Below are positions 17,909 to 25,523 of a stretch of DNA of 64,000 nt, one piece after another. The notes below the pieces were generated by a model that searched no databases, was not told where the DNA came from, and saw only the letters and a program-made list of their open reading frames with translations. A program made the translations under genes and the position numbers. Origin of the DNA: Protofrankia sp963555925 (lineage in GTDB: Bacteria; Actinomycetota; Actinomycetes; Frankiales; Frankiaceae); contig CAUVXJ010000100.1 in assembly GCA_963555925.1 (NCBI GenBank), forward strand, positions 1-64,000. The letters run 5' to 3'. The first letter of the stretch is position 1, and each line of letters opens with the position of its first letter.

Positions 17909-19101
17909 TGACGACAGCGACATCGAGCCCGATGCGGGCCGCTCCCGAAGGGCCGGGCTCCTCCCATGAGCGACGACCGGAGCCGCCGGTCACCCGCGCG
18001 GTCACCGCCCGACGGCCGACGCATCTGCACGACGTCGACCTGGTCCGCCTGCTGACCTTTGTCGCGGTGGTCGGCGTCCACACCACGGGCGGTACGAACC
18101 CGTTCCAGAGCGTCGGCGGTAACGCCGCTCTCATGCTGCTGCATTTCACCCGTGAGGCGTTCTTCTTCCTCACCACTTTCGTGCTCTTCCACACCCATTA
18201 CGGACGTCCACTCGCGCTGGGCCGGTTCTGGCGGCGCCGGTTCCTGCTCGTCGGGGTGCCGTACGTGGTCTGGACCGTGCTCTATGCCGGCCGCGGGCTC
18301 CTGCAACAGCTGTCAGACGGCCAGATAGCCGCCGCTGCGCGCACTCTCGGCTATGACTTAATCACCGGCGACGCCTGGTATCACCTGTACTTCCTGCTGG
18401 TCACCCTGCAGGCATACCTGTTGTTCCCGCTGGTGGCACGCCTGGTGCGGCGCACCGCCGGGCACCACTGGTCGCTGCTGGCAGGAAGCGCACTGCTCCA
18501 AATCGCGATCATGACAGAGGTCCACTACGGCCGGCCGTGGTCCGGGGTGGCCGGCGTGCTGGAGCAGCACTGTTACGAGCTGTTCGGGATGTACCAGTTC
18601 TGGCTCGTGGCCGGTGCGCTCGCCGCGGTCCACGGCGATCGCTTCCGCGGCTGGGTGAGTCGACACATCGGGCTCTCGGTACTGAGCGCGGCACTCGCCG
18701 CCGGTGCCGCAGAACTCTGGTACATGATCGCACGACATCACGGACAGCCGCCGTTCGACGCCGCGTCGGTCTTTCAGCCCATCATGGTGCCATGGGGATC
18801 AGCGAGCATCGTGGCCCTGTTCGCCCTGGGCTCGGTGTGGCAGCGCAGACGACGTCCAGGCCGGCTGGACTCACTCATACGCAAGGGTTCGGAGCTGTCC
18901 TTCGGCATCTACCTCGTTCATCCGGCGATCCTGGTAGGTGTGCTGACCGTCCTTCCCCACGCCCTTCCCCCACCGTGGTCAACCCTGCTGGCGATGTCTA
19001 CGACCCTGGTGCTGTCGACGGCGGTGGTCGCGCTCTGCCGACCCACGCCGCTGAGCCTGGTGGTGTCCGGGCGGCCCCGACAACGGCCGACCTGCGCATG
19101 A
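17908..19101 (+). CDS. Acyltransferase family 3 (OafA/YrhL-like) membrane protein
   Basis: A 397-residue polytopic membrane protein with about ten hydrophobic segments. It opens with HDVDLVRLLTFVAVVGVHTT, the acyltransferase-3 pattern with the conserved His. WYHLYFLLVTLQAYLLFPL and FGIYLVHPAIL are further family landmarks. Such enzymes transfer acyl groups to sugars or small molecules across the membrane. Start ATG 17908 overlaps the ligase stop by one base and the protein's own stop overlaps the esterase start (ATGA), so the three genes are translationally coupled. Confidence 0.88.
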   Translation: MTTATSSPMRAAPEGPGSSHERRPEPPVTRAVTARRPTHLHDVDLVRLLTFVAVVGVHTTGGTNPFQSVGGNAALMLLHFTREAFFFLTTFVLFHTHYGRPLALGRFWRRRFLLVGVPYVVWTVLYAGRGLLQQLSDGQIAAAARTLGYDLITGDAWYHLYFLLVTLQAYLLFPLVARLVRRTAGHHWSLLAGSALLQIAIMTEVHYGRPWSGVAGVLEQHCYELFGMYQFWLVAGALAAVHGDRFRGWVSRHIGLSVLSAALAAGAAELWYMIARHHGQPPFDAASVFQPIMVPWGSASIVALFALGSVWQRRRRPGRLDSLIRKGSELSFGIYLVHPAILVGVLTVLPHALPPPWSTLLAMSTTLVLSTAVVALCRPTPLSLVVSGRPRQRPTCA

Positions 19102-20138
19102 CCTACCGACGGGGAAAATTTCTCCTGGCCACCGCGGCAGCGATACTACTAATAGTAACTTTCACAGAACCCATAGTCAACATAGATCGAAAACAAACGG
19201 CTATGGTGACCGCATCGGTCACACCCAGTCCACCGCCTGCACCGCCTGCACCGCCGCTGGACGCAACCAGCGAGGTAAGGATCACAACCCGGGCGCTGAT
19301 CAGCCAGACCACGCGGACGATCACGATGGGTGGGCTGCGACGCGCCTACCTGTTGCTGCGACCGGTTGGATCCACTCAGCGCCTGCCGCTGGTGGTACTT
19401 CTGCACGGTCGCGGCCTGACACCGACCGCGATGGTGACGCTCAGCGGCCTGAGTCCGCTCGTAGCCGACGGCCGGGCGATTCTTGCCGTACCCGCAGGTC
19501 TCGACCGGTCCTGGAACGCCGGCGCCGACTGTTGTGGCACGGCAGGCCGGTCACGACCGGACGACCCCGCCTTTGTGCGCAGTGTCGTCACCGCGGTGCT
19601 ATACGGGGAGCCGGTCGACGCGCATCGCGTCTTCCTCGTCGGCTACAGCAACGGCGGAAAGCTCGCCCTCCGGATGGCCTGCGAGGACCCGTCCGCCTTC
19701 GCCGGAGTCGCGACATACGGGGCCGTACCGCTGGTACCGTGCGCGCGAGGACGTCCGGTGTCGGTACTGCTTGCCGCCGGTACCGCCGACCAGGTGCTGC
19801 CCTATGACGGAGCTCTCCTGGCACGCCCACCGCTGATGTCGATGGCCGCCGCGGTCACACTCTGGCGCGAGCGGGACGGCTGTCCCGTACGGCCGGCGAC
19901 CACCCGCCGGGTGGGTCCGGTCGAGATCATGATCTGGCACGAATGCCGGGACCGTGCCGCTGTCGCCGCCGTCACCTACCACGACGCGCCACACTCCTGG
20001 CCGGCACCACCGCGCGTACCGGCCGCAGCCAGTGCCGCCACCGTCATCTGGAATTTCTTCGCCGGGCTGCCGGCCGTGCCGGCCCCGTCAAACCCACCCG
20101 CCGCCCCGGGCGCACCCTTCACCCCCGGACCAGGGTGA
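19098..20138 (+). CDS. Secreted polyhydroxybutyrate depolymerase/esterase-like alpha/beta hydrolase
   Basis: A 346-residue LpqC/PHB-depolymerase-type hydrolase. A signal anchor (residues 8-25, LLATAAAILLIVTF) and a Pro-rich linker precede the catalytic domain. LVVLLHGRGLTPTAMV forms the oxyanion region, VFLVGYSNGGKLALRM holds the nucleophile Ser, LLAAGTADQVLPYDG the acid, and YHDAPHSWPAP the His. The start ATG overlaps the acyltransferase stop. As the third gene of the ligase-acyltransferase operon it could cleave or remodel an exported ester. The substrate is unknown. Confidence 0.85.
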   Translation: MTYRRGKFLLATAAAILLIVTFTEPIVNIDRKQTAMVTASVTPSPPPAPPAPPLDATSEVRITTRALISQTTRTITMGGLRRAYLLLRPVGSTQRLPLVVLLHGRGLTPTAMVTLSGLSPLVADGRAILAVPAGLDRSWNAGADCCGTAGRSRPDDPAFVRSVVTAVLYGEPVDAHRVFLVGYSNGGKLALRMACEDPSAFAGVATYGAVPLVPCARGRPVSVLLAAGTADQVLPYDGALLARPPLMSMAAAVTLWRERDGCPVRPATTRRVGPVEIMIWHECRDRAAVAAVTYHDAPHSWPAPPRVPAAASAATVIWNFFAGLPAVPAPSNPPAAPGAPFTPGPG

Positions 20139-20231
20139 CCGCGACTCGACCGGACATCGGCGCGTACTCAGGCCGCACACCCTGTGGACTGTGGGATACC
20201 AACCGTTCGTGATCACACAATTTTCGGCTCT

Positions 20232-21203
20232 CTATGTGTCGAGATGAGAAACAAAGATTCCGATCAGAATACGGCCGGCCAGATGTTCACTGGGTTCGGA
20301 GAAGTGGATACGATTGCGGTGACGCTCGAGCTTCGCATGCCACTCACAACGCAGCGTATTGCCCTCATAGGTCACTTCTCGCCGCCGCATCAACCGGTCG
20401 CTGCCCCTGGTGTTCGGACTCTCCGGTGAAAGTTCGAGGTGGTAACGGCCCATCGCGGCCTGGATCTCGTTGGGCTTTCCCTTGCATCCACGGTACTCGT
20501 CAACAAATCGATCGTTCAGCGCAGCGAGTACGGTGACAACCCGGTCGCGCAGTACCGGGTAGGATCCTTCGAAACGGTTGAATGAAAGGCTTGGATGAAA
20601 CACGAGATCCGGAAAGGCGCGTCGACTCAGCTCGAAGAAGTCACCTTCTGACACGTTTTCAAGCACGAATAATCGCCGCCAGAACTCGGGCAGGTCCGCC
20701 GGGTCACAGAAAAAGTACACCTGACTTTCACCGTGGTCACCGTGCACGGCCAGAGTTCCTCGACGACGAGTGGAACCTGGAAAAAGCACGCAGGCGACAC
20801 CGAATCCACTCATGATCATAAAAGATGCGTATGCCACCGAAAGCGCCATGCTGGGATCCCCACCGTCGATGCTTACGGTAACATCAACATTCGGAATCGC
20901 CTCGTCGTCCCATTCCGGACAGCGCGAAAGCTGACTGTGAGCAAGCACCAGTGTGTCCCGGTCGACCTCCGATGGGTACTCGCGGCAGAGAAACTGGTAA
21001 ACCTCGCAGTCGTCCAGGCACCGGACCGCTTCCCACATGGGTGCGCATGAGACCCCGAGACGGTCGTCAGCGCGAAGCGTCCGTAAGGTCTCGTTGAACT
21101 CATCTAAATATGCCTCGATCTGGGAATCGGACAGTCCCCGGAAATCGAAACTCACCTCGTCGATGACGACACGGGGACCACTAACCTTTTCCGCGCTTCG
21201 CAC
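20232..21203 (-). CDS. Unrecognised protein, third gene of the DUF262-AAA operon
   Basis: I do not recognise a named family. The 323 residues have no membrane segment. The N-terminal half is acidic and contains VDVTVSIDGGDPSMALSVAY. The C-terminal 50 residues read like CEWHAKLERHRNRIHF then GRILIGIFVSHLDT, a pattern that resembles RelE/ParE-type folds with a basic H.KL...RI.F strand pair; this is weak similarity only. GTG 21203 is chosen because GGGGAGG stands seven bases upstream; the gene overlaps the ATPase end by 23 bases. It is probably the effector or partner of the ATPase. Confidence 0.65.
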   Translation of the reverse strand: MRSAEKVSGPRVVIDEVSFDFRGLSDSQIEAYLDEFNETLRTLRADDRLGVSCAPMWEAVRCLDDCEVYQFLCREYPSEVDRDTLVLAHSQLSRCPEWDDEAIPNVDVTVSIDGGDPSMALSVAYASFMIMSGFGVACVLFPGSTRRRGTLAVHGDHGESQVYFFCDPADLPEFWRRLFVLENVSEGDFFELSRRAFPDLVFHPSLSFNRFEGSYPVLRDRVVTVLAALNDRFVDEYRGCKGKPNEIQAAMGRYHLELSPESPNTRGSDRLMRRREVTYEGNTLRCEWHAKLERHRNRIHFSEPSEHLAGRILIGIFVSHLDT

Positions 21204-22287
21204 GGGCCAGCCTCCCCAGGTCGTTCTCGATCTGGTCAAAAAACCCTGTCGGCCAGCTGGTGAGCCCACCACGACCCGTAAGTTCGATGGCCGTGGGATG
21301 ACCATCGGTACCCTCACCGAAAAAATGCACGATCACCCCTCGGGACTCGAGAACTCGGTCCTCCATGACAGCAAGCCGGATGCCGTTGATCAAATGATCA
21401 CTGTGAGTTTCCACAATCACATGTGCGCCACTTCCCGCCACCTGGCCGAGGAAGCGGCCGAGCCGGGACTGGCCCGCCGGATGCAGGTGGGCTTCGGGAT
21501 TCTCAACGACCAGTACTCCGCCTATCGGCATCAGCAGACCGGCCACGATGACGGGCAAGGCGTAGGAGAACCCGAAACCCATGTTAGCGGGTCTGATCTG
21601 CTCACCCACCACCCCGGGCTCCTGGAAGCGGATCAAACTCGCCGTGATCCCCGCCGGCCATTGTGCGGTGATCCGGATTGGCCGGATGACCTCGGACGCC
21701 CAGGTCTCGACCTGGGTACGTAGCGTGGTGACGCCTTCCGCCCCGGTACTCGGATGTCGAAGTAGTTCACGAACCTCCGTGGTCTCGTGAAGGGCCAGCG
21801 CTTGTGCCGTGTATTCACCGCGGACCCCGACACCGACCCGATCCCGATCTTCGGCGGTGACATCCAGCTGATCCCGAGGCCCGAGCCGTTCGGCGTTGAG
21901 GTAACTGAACGAGACGCCGTGACCGGCGAGCAGGTCCGGGACATCCGCCGGACGGTCACGAACCAGCAGATTCAACGCTCTGTCGTCAGGCACGTCAAAC
22001 AAATACCGGTAGGGGACCTCACCGACGTCGATGCGAATTTCAATCTCCTGCCTCTCGGCTTCGGGATGCAGGATGTCGAAAGCCTCGCCAAGCGCCAACC
22101 CGTACGGCCCGTTGAGCTGTACGACCCGAGCGCCCGCATTCTCAGCCACCTGTCGGGCGAGTAGCAGAGCCTGGATGGCGGTGCTCTTACCGGTACCGTT
22201 CAGACCGGTAAGAACAGTGAGTGGTCGAATTTCCAACTCGATTGAAACGAACCGTTTGAAATTGCGGATCGCAAGAGTCGTCGTCAC
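21181..22287 (-). CDS. AAA ATPase with C-terminal DUF3696 (OLD/ABC-like)
   Basis: A 368-residue ABC-type ATPase of the AAA_15/21 class. Walker A is GLNGTGKST at residues 28-36, Walker B with the catalytic Glu is GVLVVENPEAHLHP, and the switch histidine is in VETHSDHLINGIR. The last 45 residues (HPTAIELTGRGGLTSWPTGF, then FDQIENDL) are the DUF3696 tail. No TOPRIM nuclease domain is present. GTG start 22287 overlaps the DUF262 stop as GTGA. Proteins of this kind act as sensors or switches in several phage-defence modules; that role here is inferred from partners. Confidence 0.88.
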   Translation of the reverse strand: MTTTLAIRNFKRFVSIELEIRPLTVLTGLNGTGKSTAIQALLLARQVAENAGARVVQLNGPYGLALGEAFDILHPEAERQEIEIRIDVGEVPYRYLFDVPDDRALNLLVRDRPADVPDLLAGHGVSFSYLNAERLGPRDQLDVTAEDRDRVGVGVRGEYTAQALALHETTEVRELLRHPSTGAEGVTTLRTQVETWASEVIRPIRITAQWPAGITASLIRFQEPGVVGEQIRPANMGFGFSYALPVIVAGLLMPIGGVLVVENPEAHLHPAGQSRLGRFLGQVAGSGAHVIVETHSDHLINGIRLAVMEDRVLESRGVIVHFFGEGTDGHPTAIELTGRGGLTSWPTGFFDQIENDLGRLARAKRGKG

Positions 22288-23426
22288 CGGGCCACCTGCG
22301 CGGTCTGGGCTGCTATGTCAAACCGTAGCCGGACCTTCCTTGGGTCTCCTGTCGACGTCGTGATCGCATCGATATAAAATCGATCATCGGTCATGAGATC
22401 CCGCGCGGCAGTCACTATCAGATCTTTGCGCCTCATCAGATCGGCGAGATCGTAGCGACCGAGTACGTAGGACCAGCTTTCGAACAGTGGGCGGTTGATG
22501 GGATTCCTGTTGTTCACCCCTCGGGGCCATTTCCGGAACGCATGTTCGCCGAAGACTTCGTAACTTTTCGTCATTGCTTCCCGGAAATCATTCTGGAGCT
22601 CCACCAGACGATCGTCCGGAACCTCCCGGGGATTGTCGAGCATTGTTGTCGTGGTATCCAGAAAAGCGTCCATGGAGCCGTCCGAGACATAACCTTCAAC
22701 ACCGCGCAGCCAGAAGGCACAGTATCTGAGAACCACCTCACGATCATCCATTCGGATGTGGTCACGAAAACGTTCACCAGTGGCGCGGTCGAATTCCGGA
22801 CTGTGCGTGCACCGTTTGAGGAAGCTCCGGCTTCGATCCTTGCTCATGCAGTGCCGAATCTCCTGGGCATTCAGCGGCGTGCCACCCGTGTTGATCCGCT
22901 TGAAGATATCGTACTTGACTCCCGAAGGCGTGCTCGGATCGATGACGTGAACAACGATCTGCGCGTTGTTGATCCTGCGTTGCAACGCCGGCGTGAGCTC
23001 CTCGAAACGCTTCCGCTCCGCCGATTTGAGATACTCCAGGTCAGTCAGCGTGAACGCCTGCCGGCGGACATAGCCGTACACAGTGGACAGCCGCTGAAGG
23101 CCGTCTACCACGCGCATCATCCCGCTTCTGTCTTCGGCGAAATAAAATGCCGGCAGTGGGATCTGCAACAAGATTGACTCGATGAGACGTGACTTCTGAC
23201 GGGCCTTCCACACTGTGTTCCGCTGGAAGTCGGGCGCCAGCTCCAGATCATCGTCAGCAATCAGGTCAAGGACATTACGCAACGAGAACTGCTTCGTACC
23301 GACCCGGATGTCATCCGGATTCCAGGGCCGGGCGGTACCAGGTTGCTCGTCGTCCAGCTCAACCTCGACTCCGGTTGGCTCGTTATTGAAATGCTCCTCA
23401 CGAACGTCGATGCCGTCCTCCGCCAT
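22284..23426 (-). CDS. DUF262 (GmrSD N-terminal, ParB-like) protein
   Basis: A 380-residue DUF262 protein. PDFQRNTVW (residues 66-74), DGLQRLSTVYGY (108-119) and FKRINTGGTPLNAQEIRH (175-192) are the three diagnostic blocks; DGxQR is the proposed NTP-binding/hydrolysis loop. The C-terminal DUF1524 HNH nuclease of full GmrSD is absent. The start is ATG 23426, about ten bases after GGAGG. It is the first gene of the operon with the DUF3696 ATPase and the unknown protein. Codon use looks less GC-biased than in the flanking hem genes, suggesting transfer. Confidence 0.85.
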   Translation of the reverse strand: MAEDGIDVREEHFNNEPTGVEVELDDEQPGTARPWNPDDIRVGTKQFSLRNVLDLIADDDLELAPDFQRNTVWKARQKSRLIESILLQIPLPAFYFAEDRSGMMRVVDGLQRLSTVYGYVRRQAFTLTDLEYLKSAERKRFEELTPALQRRINNAQIVVHVIDPSTPSGVKYDIFKRINTGGTPLNAQEIRHCMSKDRSRSFLKRCTHSPEFDRATGERFRDHIRMDDREVVLRYCAFWLRGVEGYVSDGSMDAFLDTTTTMLDNPREVPDDRLVELQNDFREAMTKSYEVFGEHAFRKWPRGVNNRNPINRPLFESWSYVLGRYDLADLMRRKDLIVTAARDLMTDDRFYIDAITTSTGDPRKVRLRFDIAAQTAQVAR

Positions 23427-23599
23427 GTCGACGCATCCTCCGGATCTGTCAGGGTCCAGCGCCGATCCTACGAGGCTTGGCCGTGGACGAACCGGACCCG
23501 ACGGCTCCTCCATCCTGGCGCCCCGGGAGCACAAACCTGGTGCGGATGGCTGCGGGGGCCATCGACCACGCAGGTGCCCTCGCAGCCACCCCGTCGTAC

Positions 23600-23980
23600 T
23601 CAGATGACGTGCAGACTGATCTTTGTGTTGTGGGCGTCCGCAAGGGCGGACACGTCCGACGGATCGCTCGTAACGACCGAACGCCCCTTCGTCGCTGCGG
23701 AGACGACAACCGCCGCGTCTACGACGTCCGATCGGTCGGCCTTTGCCAGGAGCGTCCCGCAGGCCCGTGCGCTCTCCTCGGAAAATGATTCGATGTCGCA
23801 CCCTTTGAGCAGGCGGGACAGGTTCGGCTGTGGGCCACCTCGCCAGACCTGTGCCAGCACGGGCGCCGGAACAATCGGCCGAACGTCATGCTCCAGCGCC
23901 TCGATGTGCATGGCCCACACCTTGTGATCCGAGCGCTCCGCCGCAACGAGCGCGCCAGCGTCGTAGATCAGGCCCTTCAT
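23600..23980 (-). CDS. VapC-type PIN-domain toxin
   Basis: A 126-residue PIN ribonuclease. The acidic site is visible as Asp7 (IYDAGALVAAERSD), the Asp pair in DRSDVVDAAVV and Asp in VVTSDPSDVSALA. VapC toxins cleave tRNA or rRNA and are held by the partner antitoxin. Its start ATG overlaps the antitoxin stop as ATGA. It lies directly upstream of the DUF262 operon on the same strand, about 175 bases away. Confidence 0.9.
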   Translation of the reverse strand: MKGLIYDAGALVAAERSDHKVWAMHIEALEHDVRPIVPAPVLAQVWRGGPQPNLSRLLKGCDIESFSEESARACGTLLAKADRSDVVDAAVVVSAATKGRSVVTSDPSDVSALADAHNTKISLHVI

Positions 23981-24216
23981 GAAATCACCCCCAGCTCGCG
24001 AAGGACGCGGCGAGCGTTCTCGCGTGCATCCGGGGGGATGGGGCCGTGCTCGGCTTCGTACTCACGGACGGCCGCAAGGCCCTCCTGGATGCCGATGTGA
24101 TGATCGATCACCTGTGACATCCAGGCCGACAGGCTGACGCCGCTGGCCGCTGCCGCCGCCCGTGCGGCCGTGAGGACACGCTCGTCCAGGGATACGGACA
24201 CCTTCGCGACAGCCAT
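23977..24216 (-). CDS. VapB-like antitoxin (ribbon-helix-helix/CopG style)
   Basis: A 79-residue antitoxin. The first 40 residues (AKVSVSLDERVLTAARAAAA, then SLSAWMSQVIDHHI) form a ribbon-helix-helix DNA-binding fold, and the acidic C-terminus is the toxin-neutralising part. ATG 24216 lacks a ribosome site, but TACGAT on the minus strand ends six bases before it, so the mRNA may be leaderless. A 10-bp palindrome at 24236-24258 is the probable operator. Confidence 0.88.
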   Translation of the reverse strand: MAVAKVSVSLDERVLTAARAAAAASGVSLSAWMSQVIDHHIGIQEGLAAVREYEAEHGPIPPDARENARRVLRELGVIS

Positions 24217-24222
24217 GCCGTC

Positions 24223-24258
24223 ATCGTAGTCGATCTGTTCGTACCAACGGTACGAACA
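24223..24258 (-). promoter_or_regulatory. vapBC promoter with a perfect 10-bp palindromic operator
   Basis: An inverted repeat of TGTTCGTACC and GGTACGAACA with a 3-base AAC spacer spans 24236-24258. On the minus strand a -10-like TACGAT lies at 24228-24223, six bases before the vapB ATG, and the palindrome covers the -35 region. Antitoxin autorepression at this site is expected. Confidence 0.8.
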
Positions 24259-24461
24259 CGCAACCGACAGCTCCCGCGTCGGTCGCTGCAGAACCATGGT
24301 CATTGCGGTCCCTCCACCAGAAGATGGCCGATCTTGCTGTGAAGCAGTCTATCGGCCAAAATAGGAAGATATATCCGCAAAGTGCACATAAAGACCACAG
24401 AAACACCTGCAGCGACCGGGCCCGGCGGGAACGGAGCAGCCAGGAAGGGTGTCCGGACGGA

Positions 24462-25523
24462 TCAGTGCAGGCGCTGGGCCACCTCGGTCGCCCAATACGT
24501 CAGGATGATGTCCGCGCCCGCCCGGCGGACCGCCGTCAGCGTCTCGGCGATGGCGCGCTCGCGGTCGATCCAGCCGTTCGCCGCCGCCGCCTCCACCATC
24601 GCGTACTCGCCGGACACCTGGTAGGCGGCAACTGGCACGTCCACGGCGGCGGCGACCGCCGCCACGACGTCCAGATAGGCCAACGCGGGTTTCACCATCA
24701 CGGCGTCGGCGCCCTCGGCGATGTCGAGGGCGACCTCGCGCAGGGCCTCACCGGCCGAGCGGGCCGGGTCCTGCTGATAGCCGGCGCGGTCACCGAACCG
24801 CGGCGCGCACTCGGCCGCGTCGCGGAACGGGCCGTAGAAGGCCGATGCGTACTTCGCCGAGTAGGCCAGGATCGGCACGTCCGCGTGGCCGGCTGCGTCG
24901 AGCGCCGCGCGGATCGCGCCCACCTGGCCGTCCATCATCCCGCTCGGCGCCACCACCTGGGCACCAGCGCGGGCCTGGGCCACCGCGATCGAGCCGTACC
25001 GAGCCAGAGTGGCGTCGTTGTCGACGTCACCGTCGTGCGTCAACAGACCGCAGTGGCCGTGGTCGGTGTACTCGTCCAGGCACAGGTCCGTCATGATGAC
25101 CATGTCGCCGCCGACCTCCGCGACAAGATCCGCGAGAGCGAGTTGCACGATGCCGGCCGGGTCATCCGCGGCCGAACCACGCCCGTCCTTGCTCGCGGGA
25201 ACGCCAAAAAGGATCAACCCACCGACGCCGGCCCGGGCCGCCTCGACCGCGGCCTTACGCAAGGACTCCCGGGTGTGCTGCACGACCCCCGGCATCGAGG
25301 CGATGGGCGCCGGGGTGGCGATGCCCTCCTTGACGAACATCGGAAGCACCAGGTCCGCCGGATGGAGCCGCACGTTGGACACCAGCCGCCGCAGGGCCGC
25401 GCCACGGCGCAGCCGGCGCGGTCTGGCCAGCGGGAACCGGGCGCGACCAGCAGCGACACGATCGCCGCCAACATCGCCAACACCGCCAACACCGGAAGGA
25501 GCAGCGCCCGGCAGCGCGGTCAC
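24462..25523 (-). CDS. hemB: Delta-aminolevulinic acid dehydratase (porphobilinogen synthase)
   Basis: Joins two 5-aminolevulinates into porphobilinogen. Catalytic lysines are in AYSAKYASAFYGPFRDA and VMVKPALAYLD; the metal-binding segment is MTDLCLDEYTDHGHCG, a Cys-containing type. About 30 Gly/Ala-rich residues precede the conserved RPRRLRRGAALRRLV. GTG start 25523 overlaps the hemD stop (GTGA). It is the last gene of rex-hemACDB. Confidence 0.96.
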   Translation of the reverse strand: MTALPGAAPSGVGGVGDVGGDRVAAGRARFPLARPRRLRRGAALRRLVSNVRLHPADLVLPMFVKEGIATPAPIASMPGVVQHTRESLRKAAVEAARAGVGGLILFGVPASKDGRGSAADDPAGIVQLALADLVAEVGGDMVIMTDLCLDEYTDHGHCGLLTHDGDVDNDATLARYGSIAVAQARAGAQVVAPSGMMDGQVGAIRAALDAAGHADVPILAYSAKYASAFYGPFRDAAECAPRFGDRAGYQQDPARSAGEALREVALDIAEGADAVMVKPALAYLDVVAAVAAAVDVPVAAYQVSGEYAMVEAAAANGWIDRERAIAETLTAVRRAGADIILTYWATEVAQRLH

